Origin: JAFGPL01 sp963781805
GTDB taxonomy: Bacteria > Bacteroidota > Bacteroidia > Bacteroidales > UBA10428
Reading direction: 5' to 3'
Length of the DNA stretch: 64,000 bases
Assembly (NCBI GenBank): GCA_963781805.1
Contig: CAWAHF010000004.1
Span: forward strand, 4,774,001 to 4,838,000
Position numbers and translations under genes: made by a program
Notes under the pieces: model-generated
Seen by the model: the letters and a program-made list of their open reading frames with translations, nothing else
Told to the model about the DNA's origin: nothing
Databases searched by the model: none
In this document: positions 46,077-55,195 of the stretch, piece by piece
Layout of the letters: each line of letters begins with the position of its first letter
Position numbering within the stretch: the first letter of the stretch is position 1

Positions 46077-47391
46077 GGGCTACTCCCAAAAACGGTTTCG
46101 CCCAATGTCGTATGTTTGTTTTACCACAAAAAAACAACGACATGAGCAAAGATAAAGAGATTCGTTTTGTCGGACAGCCGATCTTGAAACAAATATTGAA
46201 ATTGACTGAAGCAGTAAACATACAAAGCTTAATAAACAAGCACCAGAGCGACCACTATTACAAGGCCTTTAAGACCAGGACACACCTTGTCACCATGCTC
46301 TTTGGTATCTTTAGCCGCTGTGATTCCATGACAGAGATATGCGAAGGCCTTAGGGCTTTAGGAGGTAAGTTAAATCACTTAGGTCTGTCCAAAGCTCCAG
46401 CCAAAAGTACGGCAAGCGATGGTTTGCGTAACCGGGATCATGGTTTTTTCGAGGATTTGTACTTTGCTTTGGTGAAAAAGTATCAATCTTTTTTATCGGA
46501 CAGCCGAACTTACGGGTTAACCTTTAAAGAAGTATTGCTCATCGATTCTACCACAATCCGGTTATTCAGCGATATACTCAAAGGCGTAGGTCGTAATCCC
46601 AAAGGCGATGGCAAGAAAAAAGGAGGCTTAAAAGTACACATGTTAATCGATGCGGTTCAATCTGTGGGTCGTTTCGTAAAAATAACTGCAGCAAAGGTTC
46701 ACGACAAGAACTTTTTAAAAAGTCTGGAATTAATATCGCACAGCATGATTGTTTTCGACAGGGCTTACAATTATTACCATCAGTTTGCTTTATGGACCAA
46801 GCAACAGGTTTATTTTGTCACACGTCTAAAAAAGAATGCCGTTTATACGGTTGTCGAGGAACTTCGTAAGCATTATCGAAAAAGAGGACAAGCTAAGGTG
46901 CTTAGTGATGAAATTATTGAACTCGAATACAATCCGGAAGACGAAAATGGCAAAAAGCAAACAAAGGTTACCCGAAAGATACGGTTGAGGAAGGTTTGTT
47001 ACCAAGACGAAAAGAACCGGTATTACGAGTTTCTGACTAATAATTTCGACATTACAGCGGAAGAAGTGGCTTTCCTGTATAAAAAACGCTGGGGCATCGA
47101 ACTACTGTTCAAGAAAATGAAACAGAACTTTCAGCTTCATTATTTCTATGGAGAAAATGTGAATGCCATTTACACTCAGGTTTGGTGTACACTGATAGCC
47201 CAATTGCTGCTCACTGTTATTCAGAAAATAGCCGACGTAAAGAAGGCATTCTCTGTAGTGGCGTCTTTGGTTAGAATTCACCTAATAAGTATGCTTGATT
47301 TAAATCAACTGTTGCGTGGTAAAAACCGCATGTTCAGCAAGCAAAACTACAGTCCACCGGGTCAATTATCAATAAATTGGGGTGGGGTCTG
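46077..47391 (+). mobile_element. IS4-family insertion sequence (approximate limits)
   Basis: Encloses one transposase gene. Possible imperfect end repeats are GGGCTACTCCCAA at 46077-46089 and TTGGGGTGGGGTCTG at 47377-47391, the latter overlapping the 3' end of the gene. No target duplication could be recognised, so the limits are tentative. Confidence 0.6.
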
Positions 47392-47392
47392 A
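46142..47392 (+). CDS. IS4-family transposase with DUF4372 N-terminal domain
   Basis: 416 residues from the ATG at 46142 (an in-frame ATG at 46112 adds ten). The N terminus (FVGQPILKQILKL) is the DUF4372 domain. DDE residues are in LLIDSTTIRLF, MIVFDRAYNYY and the Y-(2)-R-(3)-E-(6)-K signature YKKRWGIELLFKKMKQ. The frame is intact, so the element may be active. Confidence 0.92.
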   Translation: MSKDKEIRFVGQPILKQILKLTEAVNIQSLINKHQSDHYYKAFKTRTHLVTMLFGIFSRCDSMTEICEGLRALGGKLNHLGLSKAPAKSTASDGLRNRDHGFFEDLYFALVKKYQSFLSDSRTYGLTFKEVLLIDSTTIRLFSDILKGVGRNPKGDGKKKGGLKVHMLIDAVQSVGRFVKITAAKVHDKNFLKSLELISHSMIVFDRAYNYYHQFALWTKQQVYFVTRLKKNAVYTVVEELRKHYRKRGQAKVLSDEIIELEYNPEDENGKKQTKVTRKIRLRKVCYQDEKNRYYEFLTNNFDITAEEVAFLYKKRWGIELLFKKMKQNFQLHYFYGENVNAIYTQVWCTLIAQLLLTVIQKIADVKKAFSVVASLVRIHLISMLDLNQLLRGKNRMFSKQNYSPPGQLSINWGGV

Positions 47393-47707
47393 TTTAACTT
47401 TAAAGATAAAATGTACTATTTACGGGGCTTGTGAAACAAAAATATTAAAATACCGAGTTTAGTCGGTTAATAGTGTAAATCTATATATAATTTTACTGAC
47501 ATTTGATTTCTTTTTGAATATATTGTTATTTACAATATTCATATCTTTTCAGATTCATTAATACAAATTATCTTCGCAATAATCTTCAATATTAATATTA
47601 TTGGGAAGAATGAATTAATTATTATATGTAATTGATAGTATAGTGATTTGTTCTCTGTAATTTAATGAATAAAATAGTTTTATAGAAATAAAATTTATGA
47701 AAAAAAG
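47393..47707. other. AT-rich gene-free stretch between two IS elements
   Basis: Very AT-rich; I see no ORF, RNA or strong hairpin. It ends in the 8-bp target duplication of the next element (AAAAAAAG, 47700-47707). Confidence 0.5.
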
Positions 47708-48926
47708 GGCTTAATAGACAAAATTAATGCTCATATGCATAATAAAGCCAATAACAATATAGTTTTGGTGGATTTGAAAGCGATGAATAAAAAATTTGCA
47801 TTTACTGTGGTTCAAAAAGGACGAAGAAAAATGGCTCAAATCGTGGCATTCAAAACTACAAGTGTTATGACTGCAACCGCCAGTTTTTAGGTGGAAATCG
47901 AATCAATAATCAAGTTCTCTGGCAAGAATATACTGAAGGGAAACAAACTTATCTTCAGCTGTCAGAGCGATATGGTGTCTCTATTCGGACAATCCAACGA
48001 AGACTTGATAAAGTTGAAGTAAAACAAACTTTCCATAAAGCAAAAGATAGTATTATCATGATGGATACCACCTATTTTGGAAGAGACTTTGGAGTAATGG
48101 TATTTAAAAGCACCGAAGGTCAACATTTGTATTGGAAGTTTGTAAAATATGAGACCATAAAAGAGTACGTCACAGGTATTGATTATCTCAAATCACAAGG
48201 AATAAATATCAAAGGGATTGTGTGTGATGGAAGAAAAGGACTTTTTCATGCGTTGCAAGATTACCCTATACAAATGTGCCAATTTCATCAAGTGGCAATT
48301 ATTACCAGGTACATAACCAGGAAACCGAAGGTTCAGGCTTCGATTGAATTGAAAGAACTTATTTATTTGTTGACACAAACTGATAAAGAAAGTTTTTTCG
48401 GTGCACTTGATCAATGGTATGCCAAGTGGGAAGGATATGTAAACGAAAGGGCTACTAATCCTGAAACTGGAAAAAGCAGATATGTTCATAAAAGACTACG
48501 AAGTGCATATAGAAGTTTGGAAAGAAATAAAGCATATTTATTTACTTGGTATGACAACATGGAACTGGGTTTACCTAATACAAACAATCAACTTGAAGGG
48601 ACATTTACCGACTTAAAAAACAAATTGCGTAATCATAACGGACTAAGTCGCAAACGAAAAGAAAAGTTTATAAATGGGTTTTTCAAGGCATCTGCTCTCA
48701 AAGTATCATAATAAAAGAAAGCTGACATTGGCCAGCCTTCTGATACTTCGATCGATCAAGATATTCCTGACAGGTTGCTCCCCAGCAGAGCCTGTTTCCG
48801 CTTACCTGATGTGCAATTATATTAAAATAAACTTTGGATTTAAAAAAAAGTAATAAATAAAAAGCATTAAAAATGTCCATTACTCAATAATCAATAAAAA
48901 AAAGCATTAGAAATGTCTATTACGCC
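47708..48926 (+). mobile_element. IS256-like (zinc-binding variant) insertion sequence
   Basis: 1219 bp. The ends are inverted repeats: left GGCTTAATAGACA...AATGCT (47708-47731) and right AGCATT...TGTCTATTACGCC (48903-48926). Both flanks show the 8-bp duplication AAAAAAAG (47700-47707 and 48927-48934), the size made by IS256-type elements. A second, partial copy of the right end (AAAGCATTAAAAATGTCCATTAC) lies inside, at about 48861-48884. Confidence 0.85.
47783..48711 (+). pseudogene. IS256-like transposase (zinc-binding variant), N-terminal frameshift
   Basis: The long frame (47791-48711, about 306 codons) has no start codon before an in-frame stop at 47788-47790. A normal start (ATG 47783) is in another frame and is joined to the long frame across a run of six A (47789-47794). 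Restoring it gives MNK(K)ICIYCGSKRTKKNG, followed by YKCYDCNRQF, which is a CxxC...CxxC zinc finger, then an HTH (LSERYGVSIRTIQRRL) and the catalytic part with MMDTTYFGRDFG, VCDGRKGLFHAL and NTNNQLEGTFTDLK (DDE-like). Either a pseudogene or a gene needing slippage at the A run. Confidence 0.75.
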
Positions 48927-48977
48927 AAAAAAAGCAATATTTTCGGATTCCATACATATATTAAAAAAATTTATTTA

Positions 48978-49841
48978 TTGCTGAAACCACAAATTTACAA
49001 TCTTCACCTTCAATCACATATATTTTTAAAAAAATATCGATTTGTTCTTTTCATTATTTTGTTTTCAGTTATCTCAATCTATTATGGCCAGGAAAAAATA
49101 TTAGTAAAAAAGCCTCAGGGATTACACAGATGGCGTCAGGCTGATTGTGCATCGTTTGCATTAAACTATTATCAGGAAGGCATGAAATTCTTTCATCCTA
49201 CACTTCATAACCTAATTTCTGATAATTTCACAACAGGTTGTGGCGTAAGTGAGGCGCCAATTTTATATTATATAGTCGCTTTATTATATAAATTTTTTGG
49301 CCCCCATGATTTTATTTTTAGAATAATCAATTTTATTATCTTTTTTATTGGATTATTTTTTCTTTTTAAAATATCTTTTCATTATCTGCAGAATACCTTT
49401 TATTCAATATTAATTCCTCTTCTCTTATATACTTCACCTATAGCAACATATTATTCAAGCTGTTATCTAACTGATATTACTGCAATGAGTTTAGTTTTTA
49501 TTGGATGGTATCATTTTTTGCAATATTACAGAAAGAACATTTCATATTTCATGATTATTTCGTTCGTAATTATCGGAATTGCAGTATTGTTAAAAATTAC
49601 GACTATAATAAATCTATTTGCAGTGAGTTTAATTTTGATTTCTAACAGAATTGGGTTAATTAAAGATGTTAAAAAAATCATTCTGAGTAAATCCGTTCTT
49701 TTATCTTTTTTAATTGTATGCTCAATAATGTTAGGATACTATTATTGGGTCTTATATTATAATAAAGAGCATCTTACTGGATACTTCAGTAATCGTATAT
49801 TCCCGGTTTGGACCTTAGATCATGGAAAAATAAATCAAATT
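48978..49841 (+). pseudogene. ArnT/GT39-like glycosyltransferase, truncated by IS3 element
   Basis: About 288 genuine residues with eight to nine membrane helices. The first loop has KKPQGLHRWRQADCASFALNYY, the acidic RxxD motif of GT-C glycosyltransferases that act on polyprenyl-phosphate sugars. At WTLDHGKINQ the frame enters the left end of the IS3-family element (TGTCTCGTCCTGG) and stops at 49874 after about ten foreign residues. The C-terminal half (usually another 200-300 residues) is missing and is not found on the other side of the element. Confidence 0.75.
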
Positions 49842-49870
49842 TGTCTCGTCCTGGTTTTAGTTGACACTTT

Positions 49871-50773
49871 TTAGGTTAATAATTCTTGTTTAAATATATT
49901 GTTTTTTCCTTCAAGGGATATATCCCTTGAAGGAAAAAGTTTCGACCATCTTTTTAGCCGGTAATTTTCCTTCATGTGCGCCTCAGCCGGTACCATGCCA
50001 TGACAGCTTAAATGTGGCCTGTCTGTATTGTACAGCCAAATGGCATACTTTATCTCCCTTTTTGCATCCTTTTCATTTGCAAATCCATCGCCTATCTCAT
50101 ACTCGGTTTTTAGAATGCCATTTACCCTTTCTGCTACAGCATTTTCGTATGGGTCATACTTACTGGTCATGCTTATTTTTATATCGTTATTATCCAAAAT
50201 CTCAATATACGAAGGATTACAATACTAGAATCCCCGGTCGGAATGGTGTATCAACTCACGTTCCGGATACTTTCTGTTTTTTAAAGCCATTTTTAGTGCG
50301 TTTACAGCATTAATTGTTTTGAGGTTGTCCGATAGTTCCCAACCCATGATTTGCTTTGAATAGGCATCTGTAATCAGGTATAAATACAAAAATCCCTGTT
50401 TGGTCCTGATATATGTAATGTCGCTTACAAATACCTGCTCTGACCTTATTATCTCTATATCCTGTATCAGGTTGGGGTACTTATAAAACATATGCTTGCT
50501 CTGGGTGGTTTTTACAAACCGTTTGCGATACCTGACCAAAAGATTTTCATCACGCAGTATGTCAAAGAACTTGTCCCGGCCACATCTAATAGCCAGTTCT
50601 TCAAGTTTTGGCACCAGTTTGCCATGAAGCTTTTTACCTCCCATCCGTTTATGCCTTTTCCGAACCTCCTTTATCAGCTCTACTATTTGTTGACACGTTC
50701 TGTTCCCTTTCCGGTTCCTTTCCAAAACCTGATAATATCCTTGTCTGCTTATCTTTAATACCCTGGTCATCAC
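49871..50773 (-). pseudogene. IS3-family transposase orfB with amber codon
   Basis: The integrase-core protein is split in one frame by a TAG at 50227-50225. The upstream part (182 residues) holds the first two catalytic Asp (VFVSDITYIRT and IHHSDRGF); the downstream part (after YCNPSYIEIL) holds the catalytic Glu region (DPYENAVAERVNGILK). In relatives the interrupted codon is Gln (HSDRG-x-Q-Y), so CAG to TAG is the likely change. It breaks the DDE triad between D2 and E, so the element should be unable to move by itself. Confidence 0.88.
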
Positions 50774-50781
50774 TGAAATTT

Positions 50782-51168
50782 TTAACCTTTTTTTTGCTTT
50801 TTCAAGGTATCTCTCTGATATTGTGACAAGAATTTTTTTTTGACATCTACACCATATTCATCTTCTATTATCTCAAGGGCAGTTTCCAGAATATCACGTT
50901 CAAGTTCAGCCTGCCTGAGCTTTTTCTTTAATTCGGCTATCTCTTGTTTTGGTGATCGTCCTCCCATTTCTCTTAATTTTTTGTCTAAGTTACCGTATTT
51001 TTTCATCCATTTTTGTATGGCAGTCCTGCTCACACCGTATTTCTTGGCTGCCTGGTTTATCGATATCTGGCCATTCTCTATCTCTTCAATAATGCTGATT
51101 TTTAATCCCCAACTATATCCCTGGTAAGTAATTTTGGTGGCCTGCTGTTCTGTTTTTCTTTCCTTCAT
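50782..51168 (-). CDS. IS3-family orfA (helix-turn-helix protein)
   Basis: 128 residues. The helix-turn-helix is ISINQAAKKYGVSRTAIQKWMKKYG; a leucine-rich coiled coil follows (AELKKKLRQAELERDILETAL). It ends 9 bp before orfB. In IS150-like elements a -1 frameshift joins OrfA and OrfB into the active transposase; here orfB is broken. Confidence 0.9.
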   Translation of the reverse strand: MKERKTEQQATKITYQGYSWGLKISIIEEIENGQISINQAAKKYGVSRTAIQKWMKKYGNLDKKLREMGGRSPKQEIAELKKKLRQAELERDILETALEIIEDEYGVDVKKKFLSQYQRDTLKKQKKG

Positions 51169-51230
51169 ATGCTACAGTTTTTGTTAAAAACTGTCAAGCT
51201 ATTTCAGGACAAGACAGGGTTAAGGCTTGC

Positions 51231-51363
51231 TTGTAACGTTTTGCCAATATGAGGAGGCTGGGATTTCCGTGCCACATTCCTATCAGCCCGTTATAATTTT
51301 GATTAAATGTACGAACTTTTTGCAAACCACTGAGCCCCAGCTTACTTATATTGGCTGTTAGGT
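51231..51363 (-). other. attC-like site 1 (integron recombination site)
   Basis: Read on the minus strand: R'' ACCTAAC (51363-51357), which fits RYYYAAC, then an imperfect palindrome (arms 51336-51354 and 51244-51262, CCAATAT..GCTGGG) around a loop of about 73 bases, then R' GTTACAA (51237-51231). Length 133 bp. It is the 3' site of the thioredoxin-like cassette and is separated from its coding part by a group II intron at 51371. Confidence 0.85.
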
Positions 51364-51370
51364 GCTGGCT

Positions 51371-53384
51371 GTGTGTCCTGCGTTACCATAGGGTACAAAG
51401 ATAAACAGTTCTTTGAAATGGTAACAAAACTTTAACAGAGATGATAGTCTTAACGAGCTATCCGAAACGAGCTGATAACATATTATATTGTTTAAAATCA
51501 GAGGTCTCACAAAAGAGAAATCGTTAAGGTTGAACTATCGGCAAAGGTGTTCAGGCAAATTTGTCAAACCGCCATGTGGTGCTTTTGTAAAGAGCAATGG
51601 TACTGAACGACATGGTTAAAGCAAATAGAATCAGTTGTACGATTATTATTTGTATGGTATGAACAGGGGAGTTGAATACAGGTAAATCACTATAGAAGTG
51701 TCGAAAATAACTTTTACCGGGGTAAAATCGAAGGGGGAGCGACCCTGAGAGACGAGGTATAACAGAAACCTGATTACCGGTTATACACCCTGCGGCATTA
51801 AGGTGGCAAGAACCCTGTTTGGGCCCTTGTAAGGAACAGGAGAACCAGGACTGTAATGCAAAGCAAAACGGCAGAGAACCTGTAAGGAAATGCCAAAAGT
51901 AGCGAAGTACAGTACTGGGGCGGATGAAGCCGTAGTAGCGAACATACCCAAAAGAGCGGAAGCAACGACTCCGCAAGCGAAGGGCTTCACATGACAGGTT
52001 CGGATATGTATAACAACTTAATTTCATTAAGGATGATTTTTGTAGAAGAACAAAAGACGCAACCGATAACAAGGTTGCAGGTAATGGAGGCTTTCAAACG
52101 AGTGAAAGCCAATGGCGGCAGTGCAGGGGTTGACAAAATCACCATTGCACAGGTGGAAAATAACAAACGTAAGTACCTGTATCCACTATGGAACAGGATG
52201 GCAAGCGGGAGTTATTTTCCAAAACCAGTCCGCCAGAGCTTAATACCCAAGCCAAACGGCAAGAAAAGGGCATTAGGGATACCTACCGTAACGGATAGGG
52301 TAGCACAACAGGTAATAGCAACAGAACTGGAACATGATATTGACAGCCGGTTCAGTCATAACTCGTTTGGATACCGTCCAAACAAATCTGCACATGATGC
52401 CATTGAGCAATGCAGGATAAATTGTATGAAATACAGTTGGGTTATAGATTTGGATATTAAAGGCTTCTTTGATAACATAGACCACGAGTTGCTAATGAAA
52501 GGCTTACGATATTATACAGACAAGAAACATATCTTGCTGTATTGCGAGTGTTGGCTGAAAGCACCTGTTCAGTTGCCCGATGGAACACTCAGGCCAAGTC
52601 AGGGAAAAGGAACGCCACAGGGCGGGGTAATCAGCCCGATACTGGCAAATATTTTCCTTGACATCGTGTTTGACAAATGGATAGAGAAGCATTATCCTGA
52701 AGTAACATTTGAACGGTATGCCGATGATATTGTGGTGCACTGCCAACATATCAAGCAGGCGTTGCGACTGTTGGAAGCGATAAAACAACGAATGAAAGAC
52801 TGTAAACTGGAATTAAACAGGGAGAAGTCCAAAATCGTCTATTGTCGCAGAAACCAAAAGAAGCAACCGCCATTCAAAGTGTTCTATCAGAAGTTTGACT
52901 TTCTAGGGTTTACCTTCAAACCACGCATTTCCAAGATGCATGGCAAACTGAAATTAGGATTTACCCCTGCAATTAGTCAACGGAATATTGCCCGCATCAG
53001 CGAGGAAATTTTCAAACGAAAGATTCATCGGTGGGTACATTTTCCTTTAAGCAGGATTGCAGAACTTTTAAATTCCCAAATCAGGGGGTGGATAAACTAC
53101 TATTCCAAATTCCGTAAATCCGAATTACGCAGGTTGTTCAGGGTCATCAATATGCGTTTGGTAAAATGGGTACGCAACAAGTATCGTAAATTCAGGCGTC
53201 GCCATTGGTACAATGCTTACAAATATTTAAAGGGATTAGCACTTAGCTATCCAAATATGTTTGTGCATTGGCAACATGGTTTTATGCCTTGATTGTCTTT
53301 GTCATGAAGAGCCGTATGAATCGAGAGGTTCACGAACGGTTCTGAGAGAGGTTTAGGGGTGCAACTCCCCTTTACCTACTCGAC
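51371..53384 (+). mobile_element. Group II intron
   Basis: 2014 bp. The 5' end GTGTG fits GUGYG. The 3' part has a typical 34-nt domain V (53309-53342: GAGCCGTATG...CGAACGGTTC, with GAGA-type loop) and a domain VI hairpin (53349-53376), ending at about CTCGAC. Joining the flanks (GGTGCTGGCT + TTTTTT) restores a sensible end of the minus-strand cassette gene (…EIQKKPAPNSQYK stop), which fixes the limits. It encodes a reverse transcriptase/maturase and lies antisense to the gene it splits. Class cannot be settled by eye; no endonuclease domain is visible. Confidence 0.88.
51991..53292 (+). CDS. ltrA: Group II intron reverse transcriptase/maturase
   Basis: 433 residues. RT motifs in order: ANGGSAGVDKI, KPNGKKRALGIPTVTDRVAQQ, the catalytic Asp in WVIDLDIKGFFDNIDHELL, GTPQGGVISPILANIFLD and YADD (243-246) in ERYADDIVVHC; then the maturase (X) domain with SQIRGWINYYSKF. 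No HNH endonuclease follows. It promotes splicing and retrohoming of its intron. Start codon choice among ATGs at 51991-52035 is uncertain. Confidence 0.95.
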   Translation: MTGSDMYNNLISLRMIFVEEQKTQPITRLQVMEAFKRVKANGGSAGVDKITIAQVENNKRKYLYPLWNRMASGSYFPKPVRQSLIPKPNGKKRALGIPTVTDRVAQQVIATELEHDIDSRFSHNSFGYRPNKSAHDAIEQCRINCMKYSWVIDLDIKGFFDNIDHELLMKGLRYYTDKKHILLYCECWLKAPVQLPDGTLRPSQGKGTPQGGVISPILANIFLDIVFDKWIEKHYPEVTFERYADDIVVHCQHIKQALRLLEAIKQRMKDCKLELNREKSKIVYCRRNQKKQPPFKVFYQKFDFLGFTFKPRISKMHGKLKLGFTPAISQRNIARISEEIFKRKIHRWVHFPLSRIAELLNSQIRGWINYYSKFRKSELRRLFRVINMRLVKWVRNKYRKFRRRHWYNAYKYLKGLALSYPNMFVHWQHGFMP

Positions 53385-54762
53385 TTTTTTGAATTTCATT
53401 AAATAAATTATCAAGTAATTGTTCTAAACCATCTGTCGGATATGGTGCTCTTGCGTTAATAAATCTACCTTCCTTATCAATCAAAATATAGGTTGGAAAT
53501 ACATTGATTAAATAATCTTTCTTGAATTTATTACCAGAAGACTTATCTACCATTAATTGTATTCCTTTTAAATTTAATTTAGCTAGCATCTTAATCCACA
53601 TATCTCTTGGTTCGTCAAAGTTTATACAAATGAATGAAATATCTTCATCCTTATATTTTTGTTTAAGCTCTTTCAATTTGGGCATTTCTCTTAAACAAGG
53701 ACCACATTTTATACCCCAGATATCAATTAATAAATATTTCCCTTTGAAATCTGACAGACTATATTTTTTACCTTCAGTATCTAAAAAGCTGAAATCAGGT
53801 GCTTCTCTGCCTGGCAATAAAACACTATACTTTTGGTATAAATTATCGATAGTGTTAATAAATTCGTTATTTGAGCATAAATTTTTAAAGTGGGTAAATT
53901 GAATGCTGTCAACTTGTAACCTATCACATTGAATTTTCATCATATCAAATAGAATCTTATTTCTTACGGTTCTATCTGTTATTTTATTAGAAATTATATC
54001 AAGAATTATTTCTGTCTCGTCTCCGTGTTTTATCTTTTCAGTTCCAATAGTTTTTTTTCTTTTAATAGATTCAAGAATTACATAGTTTGAAATAAAATTT
54101 GTGTATTCATTATATTGAAGAAGGGTTGAATCATTAAAGTCTATATCCGTTTTATATGCATAATACCCATTATCAAATTTTTGGACATTTCCGGTTTTAA
54201 TTGTTTTGCCTTTTTCATAGTCAACTAAATCGTTATAGCATAAATACATAATCCTGTTTTTTTCCAATCTCAAAAATTCAGGGGTAATCTCTGCATTGGA
54301 TTTTTCTAAATTATTCAAAGGTTCAGTCAAAACCCTTTTATAAGATACCAACGTTTGGTAAAAATCCTCAGGTTTTTTATCGTAATAGTTCTGGTCTATC
54401 GTATCAATTAGACCATTAAGCTGATTGTTCCATGTTTCCAAGTAACTGTTTAAGACATTGCTTTTAGTACTTGAAATACTATTTTTTTCAATAATTAATG
54501 TATCTCCGGGCAATACATAAATCATTTTTGAAACTTTGGTATTTAATCTAAAATATTGCGGAAAGCTTGCTTCTATTTCAATGATAAATTTTCCTTCGGA
54601 ATCAGCAATGGCTTCATTGTAAAGAATTGGATTCTCAATAGTAACTTTCTTATTAACTAAATCAGGATTGTTTCCAACTATCAAAATTTTATTGTTTGAT
54701 TGATGTTTCGAACATGAAATTAATCCTAATGTTAAAATTAAAATGTAAAATACTTTATTCAT
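53353..54762 (-). CDS. TlpA/thioredoxin-like lipoprotein (cassette gene, 3' end replaced by intron)
   Basis: 469 residues. A lipoprotein signal peptide ends at ISCS (Cys17). The N-terminal beta-rich DUF4369-like part and a helical middle are followed by a thioredoxin domain (from about 325) with CxxC in WGIKCGPCLRE and the cis-Pro in NVFPTYILID. Such proteins keep thiols reduced in the periplasm. The last ten residues (SRVGKGELHP) are encoded by the antisense end of the group II intron; the ancestral end reads KPAPNSQYK, in frame at 51370-51343. This is the last visible cassette of the integron-like array. Confidence 0.88.
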   Translation of the reverse strand: MNKVFYILILTLGLISCSKHQSNNKILIVGNNPDLVNKKVTIENPILYNEAIADSEGKFIIEIEASFPQYFRLNTKVSKMIYVLPGDTLIIEKNSISSTKSNVLNSYLETWNNQLNGLIDTIDQNYYDKKPEDFYQTLVSYKRVLTEPLNNLEKSNAEITPEFLRLEKNRIMYLCYNDLVDYEKGKTIKTGNVQKFDNGYYAYKTDIDFNDSTLLQYNEYTNFISNYVILESIKRKKTIGTEKIKHGDETEIILDIISNKITDRTVRNKILFDMMKIQCDRLQVDSIQFTHFKNLCSNNEFINTIDNLYQKYSVLLPGREAPDFSFLDTEGKKYSLSDFKGKYLLIDIWGIKCGPCLREMPKLKELKQKYKDEDISFICINFDEPRDMWIKMLAKLNLKGIQLMVDKSSGNKFKKDYLINVFPTYILIDKEGRFINARAPYPTDGLEQLLDNLFNEIQKSRVGKGELHP

Positions 54763-54806
54763 ATCGATTTATTTGTTTTAATATATGCAGGTGTCTTCAT
54801 GGCTTG

Positions 54807-54937
54807 CAATAACGGCACGAATATGCGTAGTGCGGGACTTCAAGGCACTTCACTGTCAAACCGCTACAAAGATTATTAATTGCTGTTATGCTCAAATTTA
54901 CCAAATCACCCCGCATTACGTATATTTATTGTTGTGT
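54807..54937 (-). other. attC-like site 2
   Basis: Minus strand: R'' ACACAAC (54937-54931), arms 54910-54926 and 54820-54836 (CCCGCA-TACG-ATATT with two mismatches), loop of about 73 bases, R' GTTATTG (54813-54807). 131 bp. It overlaps the last codons of the 54916 gene, as attC sites often do. Confidence 0.88.
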
Positions 54938-55194
54938 GCTGGCCTTTTTGATTTCTTAATCAATTTCTTTCTAAATATTAGCAATCCAATAATCAATATA
55001 ACATTGACAGCTGCTATAATCTCAAATCTGGTTATTACTAAGCATAAATCAGCTCCACTAATTGTAGAAATGCAATCTCCAGGATTCTCTGTCTCATATT
55101 TTATACTCACCATTGTATTAATAATTCCAAAAATCAGAATCGGAATGGAAACTATCAATATTGAAATAATTATGTAGAAAAAAGTCTTAATCAT
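54916..55194 (-). CDS. Small two-helix membrane protein (cassette gene)
   Basis: 92 residues from the ATG at 55194, chosen because it directly starts a membrane helix (MIKTFFYIIISILIVSIPIL) and lies 1 bp after the stop of the upstream gene; a longer frame to 55266 would overlap that gene. A second helix (AAVNVILIIGLLIF) is followed by a basic tail. The two Cys in GDCISTISGADLC face the periplasm. The tail RPAHNNKYT is encoded by the attC site. Unknown function; translationally coupled to the next entry. Confidence 0.7.
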   Translation of the reverse strand: MIKTFFYIIISILIVSIPILIFGIINTMVSIKYETENPGDCISTISGADLCLVITRFEIIAAVNVILIIGLLIFRKKLIKKSKRPAHNNKYT

Positions 55195-55195
55195 T

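Larger units (their letters stand above)
49842..51216 (-). mobile_element. IS3-family insertion sequence (IS150-like)
   Basis: 1375 bp. Ends are inverted repeats: left TGTCTCGTCCTGG...TTGACACTTTTT at 49842, right the complement of TGTCTTGTCCTGA...TTGACAGTTTTT ending at 51216. It carries orfA and orfB on the minus strand. No target duplication is seen: the left flank reads ...CAAATT and the right flank GGGTTAAG. The two sides therefore belong to different sequences, suggesting deletion next to the element. Confidence 0.88.

Noticed and set aside
51551..52072. 173-codon ORF on the minus strand
   Set aside because: It lies opposite the ribozyme domains and the start of the intron RT; intron RNA structure keeps stops out by chance and no signal for translation is seen.
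54785..55177. 130-codon ORF on the plus strand across an attC-like site
   Set aside because: It runs opposite a membrane protein gene and through the attC palindrome; all cassette genes here are on the other strand.
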